Positions 1-9,971 are shown, counted from the first letter of the stretch. The stretch: 64,000 nt of DNA from Nannocystis sp. RBIL2 (GCF_026626745.1 NZ_JAPNJW010000001.1:2138001-2202000); one strand, 5' to 3'. The notes: generated by a model not told the origin, from the sequence alone. A program made the numbers and translations.

Positions 1-1
1 C

Positions 2-451
2 GTTCGCCACGCGTCGAGCCTCGACGGGACCTCGGGTCGACTCACCGGCTCGCTCTCCTTCGCGGCTCACACTGCCGACGCCGCGGCCTTCGTCGAGGTC
101 GATCTCGAGGGTGAAGTCGCGGCGGCCCACGGCGACGCTGCGCTCGTGAATCACGCCTTCGCACCGGTCCTGGCCGGCTCGACGCTGTGGAAGGACGCGC
201 ACGCCTTGAGGCTCGCTCTGGCCGACGCGCGAGCGCCGGGCCTCGAGATCGCGACTGCAGTCGCGGTCCCGAGCCCGCGCTGGTGGGGCGTCAAGAAGAG
301 CATCCTCGGCCAGGCGTTCGCTTGCGGAGGCGCGGCGATCACCTGCACCGCCGCCGCCGCCGGGTTCTTGCCGGCGGCGGGCAGCTGCGTGAATTCGGCA
401 GGTGGGTGTGCGCTCGCCGTCGCCTGCTCGCTGACGAGTTGTCTCGATTGA
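2..451 (+). CDS. Cys-rich protein of unknown function, 5' end outside window
   Basis: The reading frame is open from the window edge, so the start lies to the left; a GTG at 146 is internal. The N-terminal part seen is Ala/Asp/Glu/Leu-rich without a recognisable fold. The last 50 residues change character: they are Gly/Ala-rich and hydrophobic with six evenly spread Cys, ending in TSCLD. This layout resembles Cys-rich C-terminal bacteriocin domains such as the halocin C8 type, but I see no alignable motif, so that is only a suggestion. The stop codon overlaps the ribosome binding site of the next gene, so the two are probably co-transcribed. Confidence 0.5.
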   Translation, partial: VRHASSLDGTSGRLTGSLSFAAHTADAAAFVEVDLEGEVAAAHGDAALVNHAFAPVLAGSTLWKDAHALRLALADARAPGLEIATAVAVPSPRWWGVKKSILGQAFACGGAAITCTAAAAGFLPAAGSCVNSAGGCALAVACSLTSCLD

Positions 452-821
452 GGAGGTCCGGAGTGCAACCGCTCCACGTCCCGTCGGCACGCCGTCATCT
501 CCTCGATCGGCCGCAGCGCCTCGGCTTCCTTCCGACCACGTGGTTCTGGAACGACGCCGAGCGGCAGCGCCTGGTCCTGCCGATCGTGCTGTCGGTGACG
601 CTCCCGTGGATGCCCGTGTTCTTCTACCTCGTGATGCGGTGGCCGAGCGCCTTCGCCCTGTTCGTCATCGCCAACACTCTGGCGCCGTATCTGGGCATGG
701 GGCTGATCGAACGCCACATCCGCCGCGAGCTCCGTCGCCGCGCGCTCGCCGACGCCGAGCCCGGCGAGCTGCCCGTCCAGGCCAGCCCGGCGCCGCCGCC
801 GTCGGCCCGCTCACTGCCCGT

Positions 822-1871
<1,050 letters not shown>

Positions 1872-2075
1872 CACGCTCGAGTATGCAGCCGGAGCGCGCC
1901 CGCGTAAGCCTGGACAGTGGAACGCGCTGTTGTCCGTTCGGCAACAGTGGTCTGCAGCGGCCCGTACAGCCGTCCGCACGCGCTTGCTGGCGCACCCGCC
2001 CGGGCCCGCGCACGCCGGTTTCGCGCGCCGCGCGCGGCGCTTGTGACGGGCTCAGGCGCCGCGTACTGTGCCCGC

Positions 2076-3035
2076 ATGCATTCCCTTACCACGCGCGGAA
2101 TCCCGTTCTGCCGCCTCGTCGGCGCGGTGCTGGGGCTGCTGGCGGCCTGCGGCGACGACGGCCGCGACAGCGCCACCGCCACCGCCGGCATCACCAGCAT
2201 CCCGGGGCCGACCACCGCGCCGCCGGGTACCACGACCACCGGCGACGCGACCACGGGCACCAGCGACGACGGCACCGGCACCTCGACGAGCGCGGGGCTC
2301 ACCACCGAGCCGACCACCACCGACGCGACGAGCACGAGCACCGGGCCGGCGACCACCACCGGCGCGGCGAAGTTCGACCTCGGAGCGATGCCCGACGTCG
2401 GCATGACCGAGTGCGTGGATTGTGCCCTGACGATCGATTCGCAGCAGTCGGGCACCCTGGCGATCCTCGGCCAGACCGTGTTCGCCACCGCCGAGCTGCA
2501 GGGCGAGATCGTCTACGCGCTCGGCAACGCCGGCCCAGGCCGCTTCATCGCCACCGCCGACAGCAGCCTCCCGTTCAACGAGCAGTCCGACTGCCCGATC
2601 CGCGAATGGCTGGCCGGCAGCCCCGACCCGAACCCCAAGCTGTTCTGGTGGGGCTGGGGCGACTCCGACGGTCCCGCCAATTGGAACTACCCCGGCGATT
2701 CGTCGGGAATCCACCTGCCGCCGCAGTACGTGGGGAACCCGGCCCAGCTCGCGGCCGACTACGACATCGTGATGTACCTCGAGGGCTCGGGCCAATTCGA
2801 CGGCGGTGAGCAGCCGACCGACGCGGAGATGCAGACGCTGCTCGAGTTCGTCACCATCCACGGCGGCGGCGCGTACATCAGCTCGGAGTTCGCGGGCTAC
2901 CTCAAGGCGGCCGACTACGCCAGCGTCAACCGCGTGCTGATGCCGCTCGGGGTCGAGGCGCTCGAAGTGAACCTCAACTGGGGCGACGTGAACGGCCAGA
3001 TCGAGTTCACCTGCTTCCCGGCGCCGGTCGGCTGA
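2076..3035 (+). CDS. Thr-rich lipoprotein of unknown function
   Basis: The 319-aa product begins with a short basic n-region and hydrophobic stretch ending in the lipobox LLAAC, so it should be lipidated at about Cys-26. About 75 residues of Thr/Ser/Gly/Asp linker follow, a style typical of Nannocystaceae surface lipoproteins. The globular part (about 105-319) has a C-x2-C pair (ECVDC), many aromatic residues and a GGGAYISSEF segment, suggesting an extracellular beta-rich or class I glutamine amidotransferase-like fold; I cannot confirm either. ATG at 2076 is chosen because the signal peptide follows it directly. It lies 102 bases upstream of the folE operon but looks unrelated to it. Confidence 0.8.
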   Translation: MHSLTTRGIPFCRLVGAVLGLLAACGDDGRDSATATAGITSIPGPTTAPPGTTTTGDATTGTSDDGTGTSTSAGLTTEPTTTDATSTSTGPATTTGAAKFDLGAMPDVGMTECVDCALTIDSQQSGTLAILGQTVFATAELQGEIVYALGNAGPGRFIATADSSLPFNEQSDCPIREWLAGSPDPNPKLFWWGWGDSDGPANWNYPGDSSGIHLPPQYVGNPAQLAADYDIVMYLEGSGQFDGGEQPTDAEMQTLLEFVTIHGGGAYISSEFAGYLKAADYASVNRVLMPLGVEALEVNLNWGDVNGQIEFTCFPAPVG

Positions 3036-3137
3036 GTTCGCTCCGGAGAACGCGCGGCTCTCACGTCCGAAAGCTCGCTGCATCGGCCTTGGAGCCCGCC
3101 GCGCCGCGGTGCTATCCTCAAAACCTCAGAGGCCTCG

Positions 3138-3740
3138 GTGACCGATCCCCACGACCGTCCCCCCGCCGAAACAGTCATGCCCCCGATGATGGACGCCGTC
3201 GCCACGCTCCTGCGCGGCGTCGGCGAGGACCCGGCCCGCGACGGCCTCGAGCGCACCCCCGAGCGCGTCGCCAAGGCGCTGCGGTTCCTCACCAGCGGCT
3301 ACGACCAGTCGCTCGAGACCATCCTGAACGGCGCGATCTTCGACGTCGGCCACGACGAGATGGTGCTCGTCCGCGACATCGACATGTTCAGCCTGTGCGA
3401 GCACCACATGCTGCCGTTCATCGGCCGCGCGCACATCGGCTACATCCCCGACCGCAAGGTCGTCGGCCTGTCGAAGCTGGCCCGCGTGGTCGAGATGTTC
3501 GCCCGCCGCCTGCAGGTCCAGGAGCGGCTGACGCGGCAGATCGCAGAGGCCGTCCAGGAGGTGCTGCAGCCGCACGGCGTCGGCGTCGTCATCGAGGCCA
3601 GCCACATGTGCATGATCATGCGCGGGGTACAAAAGCCCAACTCGTGGACGGTGACCTCGTCGATGGTCGGCGTGTTCCAGGACAACCTGAACACGCGCCA
3701 GGAGTTCCTCAACCTCATCCGCCACAAGGTGGTGTTCTAG
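3138..3740 (+). CDS. folE: GTP cyclohydrolase I
   Basis: FolE opens the imidazole ring of GTP and rearranges it to 7,8-dihydroneopterin triphosphate, the entry point to folate, queuosine and biopterin synthesis. The 200-aa product is of standard length and has the zinc site in [11 protein letters not shown] (Cys and two His), the RAHIGYIPD segment, [12 protein letters not shown] and a late Cys in SHMCMIMRG, which supplies the other zinc ligand. The start is GTG at 3138. It is the first gene of a same-strand run with queD (26-base gap), a PTPS-III-like gene and an SDR, which places its product directly with enzymes that use it. Confidence 0.96.
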   Translation: MTDPHDRPPAETVMPPMMDAVATLLRGVGEDPARDGLERTPERVAKALRFLTSGYDQSLETILNGAIFDVGHDEMVLVRDIDMFSLCEHHMLPFIGRAHIGYIPDRKVVGLSKLARVVEMFARRLQVQERLTRQIAEAVQEVLQPHGVGVVIEASHMCMIMRGVQKPNSWTVTSSMVGVFQDNLNTRQEFLNLIRHKVVF

Positions 3741-3766
3741 CGGGCCGCGCCCGCAAAAGGCCGCCG

Positions 3767-4150
3767 ATGGAGATCTACCGCGTCTATCACTTCGAGGCGG
3801 CGCACCGCCTGCCCGCGGTCCCGCCCGGCCACAAGTGCAGCCGACTGCACGGCCACTCGTACGCGATCGACGTGCGCGTGCGCGGGCCGGTCGGCGCCGA
3901 CACCGGCTGGATCATGGACCTCGGCGACCTCGACGTCGCCTGGGAGCCGCTGCACCGCCTGCTCGACCACCACTACCTCAACGAGGTCGAGGGCCTTGAG
4001 AACCCGACCAGCGAGATCCTGGCGCGGTGGATCTGGCGCCGCCTGAAGCCGTCGCTGCCGCTCCTGTGCGAGGTCGGCGTGCGCGAGACCTGCACCTGCG
4101 GCTGCATCTACCGCGGCGAAGACGAAGACGACCGCCAACCGGCGGCCTGA
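3767..4150 (+). CDS. queD: 6-carboxy-5,6,7,8-tetrahydropterin synthase
   Basis: QueD converts dihydroneopterin triphosphate to 6-carboxytetrahydropterin in queuosine (7-deazaguanine) synthesis. The 127-aa protein has the zinc His in FEAAHRLP, then CSRLHGHSY, which is the CxxxHGH motif with the catalytic Cys of QueD. It also has LDHHYLN with the catalytic Asp-His pair, and ends with ETCTCGCIYRGE, closely matching the C-terminal signature of characterised QueD. It begins 26 bases after folE and ends 8 bases before a second COG0720 gene, so it is mid-operon. No other que genes are in the window. Confidence 0.93.
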   Translation: MEIYRVYHFEAAHRLPAVPPGHKCSRLHGHSYAIDVRVRGPVGADTGWIMDLGDLDVAWEPLHRLLDHHYLNEVEGLENPTSEILARWIWRRLKPSLPLLCEVGVRETCTCGCIYRGEDEDDRQPAA

Positions 4151-4158
4151 GGCCTGCG

Positions 4159-4674
4159 ATGACCGCGAGCACCGACCCCGCGTCCCTGCCGATCACGATC
4201 GAGCTCTCCAAGGAGGCGATGAAGTTCTCCGCGGGGCACTTCACGATCTTCTCGGCCGAGCGGCGCGAGCGGCTGCACGGCCACAACTTCGCGGTCCAGG
4301 TCAGCATCACCGGCGAGCCGGACGCCAACGGGATGATGGGCGACTACGCCGAGTTCAAGCGCATCGTGACGCGCCTGTGCGACAGCCTCGACGAGTGGAT
4401 GCTGCTGCCGGGCCGCTCGCCGCACCTGAAGCTGCGCGAGGAAGGCGAATACGTGTACGCCGAGTTCGCCGGCCAGACGATCCCGTTCCTGCGCAGCGAC
4501 GTGCAGGTGCTGCCGATCCGCAACATCACGGTCGAAGAGCTGGCGCGCCACCTCGTCAGCCGCCTGGTCGACGAGGGCAAGGTCCTCGCGGTCGCGCCGA
4601 TCCACGCGCTCACGGTCAAGGTCTCCTCCGGCCCGGGGCAGCTCGGCGCCGCGAGCTGGCGGAGGGGCGCATGA
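4159..4674 (+). CDS. PTPS-III-like 6-pyruvoyltetrahydropterin synthase homologue
   Basis: This 171-aa COG0720 protein keeps the zinc His residues (FSAGHF and HGH) but lacks the catalytic Cys. Around the HGH it reads ERLHGHNF, which is the ExxHGH signature of the PTPS-III class. PTPS-III enzymes cleave dihydroneopterin triphosphate to 6-hydroxymethyl-dihydropterin and can stand in for FolB in folate synthesis. The rest departs from QueD: a longer insert (LPGRSPHLKLREEGEYV) sits before the C-terminal NITVEELARHL helix. ATG at 4159 is eight bases after the queD stop, and the gene overlaps the following SDR by 4 bases (ATGA). The motif reading is direct; the activity is inferred from family knowledge. 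Confidence 0.8.
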   Translation: MTASTDPASLPITIELSKEAMKFSAGHFTIFSAERRERLHGHNFAVQVSITGEPDANGMMGDYAEFKRIVTRLCDSLDEWMLLPGRSPHLKLREEGEYVYAEFAGQTIPFLRSDVQVLPIRNITVEELARHLVSRLVDEGKVLAVAPIHALTVKVSSGPGQLGAASWRRGA

Positions 4675-5384
4675 GCGCCGCTGGCGACACCGTGGTGCTC
4701 ACGGGCGGCAGCGCCGGCATCGGCCAGGCGCTCGCGGCCCGCTCGCGCGCCGACGGCCGGCGCGTCATCAATCTGTCCCGAAGGCCATGTCCTGTCGACG
4801 GCGTGGAGAACCTCGCGGTCGACCTCGGCGACGCCGCCGCGGTGGCCGAGGCGATCGTGCGCGTGCGCGACCTCGTCGGCGCGCGCGGCCGCGTCCACCT
4901 GATCCACAACGCAGCCTTCCCGATCGCCGACGCGGTCACCGACTTCGACGCCCGCGCCTGCGAGCAGGCCATGCGGATCAACGTGGTCACCCCGGCCGAG
5001 CTGACCGCGGGCCTGCTCCCGACCATGGCGCCCGGCTCGTCGGTGATCTTCATCGGCTCGACGCTGTCGGAGAAGGGCGTGCCCGGCCGCCTCACCTACT
5101 GCGCCAGCAAGCACGCGCTGGTCGGCCTGCTGCGGGCCACGGTGCAGGACCTGTTCGGCGCCGGGATCCACGCGGTGTGCGTGTGCCCGGGCTTCGTCGA
5201 CACCCCGCTGCTCGACCCGCTGCGCGCGCTCGGCCCCGAAGTGATGCAGCGGGTGCTCGGCATGATCTCGTACGGCCGCCTGCTGTCCCCCGAGGAGGTC
5301 GCCGACATCGTCGCGTTCTGCGTCGAACGGCCGACACTGAACGGCGCGGTCATCCACGCCAACCTCGGCCAGCGCGAGAGCTGA
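4671..5384 (+). CDS. SDR oxidoreductase, possibly a pterin reductase
   Basis: This is a 237-aa classical short-chain dehydrogenase. It has the NAD(P)-binding TGGSAGIG at residues 11-18, the HNAA motif, the catalytic Ser in IGSTLSEKG and YCASK (Tyr-x3-Lys), and the PGFVDTP loop after the active site. An Arg-rich stretch after beta-2 (LSRRP) suggests NADPH. It overlaps the PTPS-III-like gene by 4 bases, so it is translationally coupled to pterin enzymes. Sepiapterin reductase, dihydromonapterin reductase (FolM type) and pteridine reductases all belong to this fold, so a role in reducing a pterin is likely, though substrate cannot be read from sequence. It converges on the next gene with a 2-base gap. 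Confidence 0.82.
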   Translation: MSAAGDTVVLTGGSAGIGQALAARSRADGRRVINLSRRPCPVDGVENLAVDLGDAAAVAEAIVRVRDLVGARGRVHLIHNAAFPIADAVTDFDARACEQAMRINVVTPAELTAGLLPTMAPGSSVIFIGSTLSEKGVPGRLTYCASKHALVGLLRATVQDLFGAGIHAVCVCPGFVDTPLLDPLRALGPEVMQRVLGMISYGRLLSPEEVADIVAFCVERPTLNGAVIHANLGQRES

Positions 5385-5386
5385 GC

Positions 5387-5749
5387 TCAGGCGCCGAACA
5401 CCGGGCGGAAGATCATCGCCGCGAGGATCCCGAGGATCAGCGCCGCGAAGGCGATCACGTGCCCGCGTCCGGCCCCGCGCTCGGCCGCGGTCACGACCAC
5501 CACGTGGGCCGCGAGCGAGAGGCCGAGCCCGAGCAAGATCCACAGCTCGGTCAACGGGATCGCGGACAGCGTCGCCAGGGCGAACCCGCCGCACCAGACG
5601 ATGAACAGCCCCGTCGAGGCGATCTGATGCGTCGCCCGGCGCCGCTCCTCGCGGGTCTTCGCCAACAGCGAGGCGCCCGAACCAGCGATGAACAGCATCA
5701 CTCCGGCGAACTTCGCCAACAACACGAGATGAACGGCAGGCGTCTCCAC
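5387..5749 (-). CDS. Small integral membrane protein, unknown family
   Basis: The 120-aa product contains four predicted transmembrane segments: about residues 6-28, 44-62, 66-86 and 97-117. A basic TREERRRATHQ loop lies after the first and a short polar loop before the last. No soluble domain and no recognised motif are present. It is transcribed towards the pterin operon and ends 2 bases from the SDR stop. Its 5' flank is a gene-free stretch with an AT-rich palindrome. Function unknown. Confidence 0.65.
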   Translation of the reverse strand: METPAVHLVLLAKFAGVMLFIAGSGASLLAKTREERRRATHQIASTGLFIVWCGGFALATLSAIPLTELWILLGLGLSLAAHVVVVTAAERGAGRGHVIAFAALILGILAAMIFRPVFGA

Positions 5750-6245
5750 CCGACGAGGATAACCGAGCAGCCCCCGGCGGCGCGCCCGCGACGACGCGTC
5801 GCAGCACTATGATCATTCGGCGCCGCGCCCGCCCCGCCGATGATTTCTTTTTTAAAAAGAAAAGGGAGCGCGTCGACTTGCGACCGAGCGCCGCAGGGTC
5901 GCGTGCTCGTGTCGTCGCAGGATTGCGCGCGCCGTGACTGCGCGGGTCGGATCGACGGATGTTCGCTGCGTCGGAGACTGCGAGGTATCGACAGCCCCGC
6001 TACGGGTCGCGAACCGATCGCGTCCTCGAGAGTTGCGAGGCCATCCGAGGACGGAATCCCGAACTCCCGACACGCAGCAAGTCGTTCGGCTTCATCCGCA
6101 TTTCGCGAGGGCTCGGCCGCAGAGCGATGGTGCGCCCGTTCACTGGGGTTCGCGGACCATCCGCAGAGCCGGATGTGCGGACCGAGAGCTCGCGGCGAGC
6201 CGCCATCCATCGCGCTGTGGGCTGCGAGCACGCGGTCGGGTCGCC
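5750..6245. other. Gene-free divergent intergenic region
   Basis: No convincing gene is visible in this 496-base stretch between the divergently transcribed membrane protein and the LytS-type kinase. Open frames here are short-lived shadows rich in Arg and Ser. The only clear structure is the AT-rich palindrome at 5844-5862, listed separately. Promoters for both flanking genes presumably lie here, but I could not pick a convincing -35/-10 pair. Confidence 0.6.
5844..5862. repeat. AT-rich palindrome TTTCTTTTT-T-AAAAAGAAA
   Basis: Perfect 9-base arms around one central T, in a strongly GC-rich setting. Related A/T palindromes occur at 48357-48375 and 48544-48579. It could serve as an AT-rich protein-binding site, a promoter UP-like element or a terminator core for the minus-strand direction. 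The sequence alone does not decide. Confidence 0.6.
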
Positions 6246-7370
6246 ATGGGTTACACTGCGCGCGTGCGCGCCGGCGCCAGACCGCTCGAGGGCGTCCCCT
6301 CGGTGTATCGCCAGACCACTCGCGGCCAGTGGCTCGTGTTCGTCGGCGTCGTCCTGGCGATGGTCTACGGCCCGACCAACGCGACGGTGCAGGAGCTCCA
6401 GGCCCGCGGCCTCGCCGTCGAGAGCTGGCAGATGTTCGCCGTCGGCCTCGCCGGGGCTGCGGTGTACGTCGCGTCCGCCTGGCCGCTGTGGTGGGTCTTC
6501 GACCTCCTGCCGCTCACGCCCGGGCTGCGGGCGCGTCATGGCCTGCTACGCGTGCTGCTGTGCGCCGGCTACGTCGCGGTCGACGCCGTCGTCACCCTCG
6601 TGTTCCTCGAGCTGGCGGTCGCGCTGCTCGGCGCCGACCCGGGCGTGGTCGCGGCGCAGATGCAGCCCGGCGAGGTCGTCATGCGCGGCACGGCAGGCTT
6701 CGTCGTCCTGACCCTCGCCCACGCGGTGCTGCAGCGGGCCCACGAGCGGGTCGAGCGCGAGGTGCTCGCGCGTTCGCTGGCGCGGGCCAACCTGCGGGCG
6801 CTGTCGCTCGAGCTGCGCCCGCACTTCCTGTTCAACGCCCTCAACGGGATCGCCGCGCTCGTCCGCGACGACCCGCGGCGCGCCGAGCGGATGCTTGTCG
6901 GCCTCGGCGACCTGCTGCGCCTGACGCAGCAGGCGGGCGCGGAGGGGCAGGTGCCGCTGCGCCGCGAGCTCGAGCAGGTCGACCTCTACCTCGAGCTGCA
7001 GGCGATGCGCTTCGGCCCGCGGCTGACCGTCGTCCGCGCCGTCGATCCGGCCGTCCTCGGCGCGCGGGTGCCCGGCATGCTCCTGCAGCCGCTCGTCGAG
7101 AACGCGCTCGCCCACGGGATCGGCCCGCGCCCGGGGCCGGGGCGGCTCAGCCTCGGCGCCCGCCGCGAGGGCGAGACTCTGGTGCTGCGCGTCCACGACG
7201 ACGGCGTCGGCCTGGCGCCCGGGCGCCGCGAACGGACCGGCGTCGGCACCACGCGCGCGCGGCTGACCGCGATGTTCGGCGAGGCGGCCCGCTTCACCCT
7301 CGCACCGGCCGACGGCGGCGGCACTGCGGCCGAGCTGCGACTGCCCTTCCAACCCTGGCAGGCGGCATGA
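6246..7370 (+). CDS. LytS/YehU-type sensor histidine kinase
   Basis: This is a 374-aa membrane kinase. The N-terminal half holds four hydrophobic segments (about residues 29-48, 65-86, 100-128 and 148-162). The cytoplasmic part carries the His_kinase family signature LRPHFLFNALN, with the phosphoacceptor His near residue 193. It then has LLQPLVENALAHG (N-box) and VHDDGVGL (ATP-binding Asp/Gly), typical of the LytS/AlgZ class that lacks a classical HisKA dimerisation helix. ATG at 6246 is chosen because the first membrane helix follows shortly. It overlaps the next gene by ATGA, so kinase and regulator form a pair. The extracytoplasmic loops are very short, so the signal is probably membrane-borne. 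Confidence 0.88.
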   Translation: MGYTARVRAGARPLEGVPSVYRQTTRGQWLVFVGVVLAMVYGPTNATVQELQARGLAVESWQMFAVGLAGAAVYVASAWPLWWVFDLLPLTPGLRARHGLLRVLLCAGYVAVDAVVTLVFLELAVALLGADPGVVAAQMQPGEVVMRGTAGFVVLTLAHAVLQRAHERVEREVLARSLARANLRALSLELRPHFLFNALNGIAALVRDDPRRAERMLVGLGDLLRLTQQAGAEGQVPLRRELEQVDLYLELQAMRFGPRLTVVRAVDPAVLGARVPGMLLQPLVENALAHGIGPRPGPGRLSLGARREGETLVLRVHDDGVGLAPGRRERTGVGTTRARLTAMFGEAARFTLAPADGGGTAAELRLPFQPWQAA

Positions 7371-8083
7371 CTGCGCTGCGGGTGGTGATCGCCGACGACG
7401 AGCCGCTGGCGCGCAGCCGGCTGCGGGCGCTGCTCGCCGATCACGCCGACATCGTGATCGCGGCCGAGGCCGAGGACGCCGACGCCGCGCTGCAGGCCAT
7501 TCGCAGCGAGCGACCCGACCTCGTCCTGCTCGACGTCGAGATGCCGGGCCTCGGCGGCCTGGCGCTGGCGCGGCGGCTCCACATGACCCCCGCGCCGCTG
7601 ATCGTGTTCGTCACCGCCTACGCCGATCACGCAGTCGACGCCTTCGAAACCGGCGCGATTGATTATTTATTGAAGCCGTTCGACGAGGCTCGCCTGGCGA
7701 CCGCGCTCACCCGCGTGCGGGCGGCGCTGGCGGCCCGGCGCGCGCTCGCGGGCGAGGCCGCGACGACCTACCTCGAGCGCGTCGCGGTCACCCTCGGCAA
7801 ACGGACGATCTTCGTCGCCACTGCCAGCATCGACTGGCTGGCGGCCAGCGCCAACTACGTCGAGCTGCACGTCGGCGCGGAGGTCCACCTGCTGCGCACG
7901 ACCCTGAGCGCCCTCGAGGCCCAGCTCGACCCGCGCGTGTTCGTGCGCATCCACCGCTCCTACGCGGTCCGGCTCGACGCGGTCAAGGAGCTGCGCAGCG
8001 TCGGCGCCGGCGAGTACCGGGCGATCCTCGCCGGCGGCGTCGAGCTGCCGGTGAGCCAGCGCTACCGCGACCGCCTGCCGTGA
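7367..8083 (+). CDS. LytTR-family response regulator
   Basis: This is a 238-aa regulator with an N-terminal receiver domain: the acidic pocket IADDEP, phosphoacceptor Asp near residue 56 in LLDVEMPG, the switch Thr in FVTAYA and the Lys in LLKPF. A C-terminal LytTR DNA-binding domain (about 135-238) includes FVRIHRSYAVRLDAV and ELPVSQRYRDRL, both hallmark segments. It is translationally coupled to the kinase and is therefore very likely its cognate regulator (AlgR/LytR type). LytTR proteins bind paired direct repeats upstream of targets; no target could be identified here. Confidence 0.93.
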   Translation: MTALRVVIADDEPLARSRLRALLADHADIVIAAEAEDADAALQAIRSERPDLVLLDVEMPGLGGLALARRLHMTPAPLIVFVTAYADHAVDAFETGAIDYLLKPFDEARLATALTRVRAALAARRALAGEAATTYLERVAVTLGKRTIFVATASIDWLAASANYVELHVGAEVHLLRTTLSALEAQLDPRVFVRIHRSYAVRLDAVKELRSVGAGEYRAILAGGVELPVSQRYRDRLP

Positions 8084-8196
8084 ACCGCGCCCGTCCCACG
8101 AGCAGCCGCGTTCGTCCCCCGGACGCCGACCTTCGTCCCGCGCAGGCCGGCGCGTCGCAGTCCGTCCCCTAACCTCGCAGCACACGAGGTCTGGCG

Positions 8197-9780
8197 ATGA
8201 TGCAGAGCGCGGCGGAGCAATTGTTCGGAGTCATGACGGCGCTGTCGTTGGCGGCGCTGCCCCTGGCGTGTTCGACGAGCGACGAGTCGATCGTCGAGAC
8301 CGACGCCGGTCGCGTGCGCGGCACGCTGACCGACGAGGTCCGCCTGTTTCAAGGCATCCCCTACGGCGAGCCCCCGGTCGGCGAGCTGCGCTGGCAGGCC
8401 CCGCGTCCCGCGAGCGCGTGGACCGAGCTGCGCGACGCCACCCGCCCGGGCAACCGCTGCCCGCAGGTCGGCACCGCGTACGTCGACATCGACAGCGACA
8501 CCGAGGATTGTCTATACCTCAATGTGACCACCCCGCGCGGTCCGGGCACGTCGCGGCCGGTGATGGTGTGGATCCACGGCGACGGCGCGATCGGTGCCGG
8601 CGACCTGTTCGACGCTCGTCGGCTGGCCAGCGAGGGCGACGTCGTGGTCGTCACGATCAACTTCCGCCTCGGCGTGTTCGGCAACTTCGTCTACCCCGGC
8701 CTCGACGGCTCGGGCACGTTCGGCCTGCAGGACCAGCAGCTCGCGCTTAAGTGGGTCCAGCGCAACGCCGCGGCGTTCGGCGGCGACCCCGACAACGTCA
8801 CCTTGTTCGGCGTGTCGTACGGCGCGACTGCGACGACCGCTCATTTGACGTCGCCGAGCGCCGACGGGCTGTTCCACCGCGCCATCCTCCACAGCGGCGA
8901 GGCGCTGATGGACATCGTCCCCGGCGGCATGGGCCCGGACGTGCCGGCCGATCCGTACATCTTGTGGGCTGCGCGCGACGAGCAGGAGCCGCTCGGCCTC
9001 TACGTCGCAGGCCAGCTCGGCTGCGACGATCCAGCGACGGCGCTCGCCTGCCTGCGCGGCCTGTCGGTCGCGCAGATCCTCGCGCTCCCGGCGGTCATGC
9101 ACATGTTCCAGCCCTACGTGCCCGGCGATCCGATCCTGCCCGAGAACCCGGGCGAGGCGCTGCGCGCGGGCCGGTTCCGCGCGGTGCCGGTGCTCGCCGG
9201 TCACACCCGCGACGAGCACCACCTGTTCGTCGGCCTGTTCCACGACCTCGCCGGCGCGCCGATCACTGCCGAGCAATACCCCGACCTGCTCGCCAAGGCC
9301 TTCGGCGAGCAGGCCGAGGCCGTTGCGGCCACCTATCCGCTCGCAAACTACGCATCAGCGGCCGAGGCCTGGGCGCAGCTGCTGACCGATCGTCTGTGGG
9401 CGCGCACGACCTTCGAGCAAAACGCGATCTTCGCCGAGCGCGCCCCGGTGTACTTCTTCGAGTTCGCCGAGGCGAGCGAGCACGACCTCCCGTTTTTGCC
9501 CGAGCTGCGCACCGGGGCGCTGCACGCCGACGACACCGAATACCTGTTCGGCGACGGCTCGGCGTTGACGCCGGCGCGGCTGCGCCTGTCGGAGCAGATG
9601 ATCCACTACTGGTCGAACTTCGCCCGCACGGGCGATCCGAACGGCGAGCAGCTCCCGACCTGGGACCGCTTCACTGCGGCGACCCCGAACGTGCTGGCGC
9701 TGGCGGCCGGCGAGGGCAAGATCCAGCCCGTCGATCACCGGGCCGAGCACCGGCTCGAGTTCTGGGCGACGCAGCCGTGA
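8197..9780 (+). CDS. Type-B carboxylesterase family lipoprotein
   Basis: This is a 527-aa alpha/beta hydrolase of the carboxylesterase/cholinesterase family. A signal peptide ends in the lipobox LPLAC (Cys near residue 25), so the enzyme should be membrane-anchored outside the cytoplasm. Family motifs are EDCLYLNV (103-110), an oxyanion-hole region WIHGDGAIGAG, the nucleophile elbow GVSYGA (Ser near 207) and GALHADDTEYLFG with the catalytic His. Oddities: the elbow usually reads GESAGA and the oxyanion loop GGG, so substrate specificity may differ, but Ser and His are kept. ATG at 8197 gives a 24-residue signal; the ATG at 8233 would also give one. It ends before a strong shared terminator. 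Confidence 0.85.
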   Translation: MMQSAAEQLFGVMTALSLAALPLACSTSDESIVETDAGRVRGTLTDEVRLFQGIPYGEPPVGELRWQAPRPASAWTELRDATRPGNRCPQVGTAYVDIDSDTEDCLYLNVTTPRGPGTSRPVMVWIHGDGAIGAGDLFDARRLASEGDVVVVTINFRLGVFGNFVYPGLDGSGTFGLQDQQLALKWVQRNAAAFGGDPDNVTLFGVSYGATATTAHLTSPSADGLFHRAILHSGEALMDIVPGGMGPDVPADPYILWAARDEQEPLGLYVAGQLGCDDPATALACLRGLSVAQILALPAVMHMFQPYVPGDPILPENPGEALRAGRFRAVPVLAGHTRDEHHLFVGLFHDLAGAPITAEQYPDLLAKAFGEQAEAVAATYPLANYASAAEAWAQLLTDRLWARTTFEQNAIFAERAPVYFFEFAEASEHDLPFLPELRTGALHADDTEYLFGDGSALTPARLRLSEQMIHYWSNFARTGDPNGEQLPTWDRFTAATPNVLALAAGEGKIQPVDHRAEHRLEFWATQP

Positions 9781-9916
9781 TCCGCGATCGCGGAGATTCG
9801 ACGCGCACCTGGCGGTGCCTGCACGCTCTGGCTTACCAATCATGGCAGGAGCTCGTCGTGGCCGACCCGGCGCCCGCCCCCGGGGGCCACGGCGTCAATC
9901 GCGGGCCCGATTCGCC

Positions 9917-9948
9917 AGCGGTCGCGGGCATCCTCGCCCGCGACCGCT
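9917..9948. terminator. Bidirectional hairpin between convergent genes
   Basis: AGCGGTCGCGGGC, a 6-base loop, then GCCCGCGACCGCT form a perfect 13-base-pair stem. It lies between the esterase stop (9780, plus) and the end of the zinc-ribbon gene (9972, minus). No strong U tract follows on either strand (CTCGTCTT on plus), so it may act with Rho or as a 3' stabiliser. Confidence 0.7.
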
Positions 9949-9971
9949 CTCGTCTTACTGGCGCGGATCTC

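Noticed and set aside
4783..4803. ACATGTCC-like text inside the SDR gene (and at about 11685 in the phosphodiesterase gene)
   Set aside because: Only one arm matches and no hairpin forms; probably coincidence within coding sequence.
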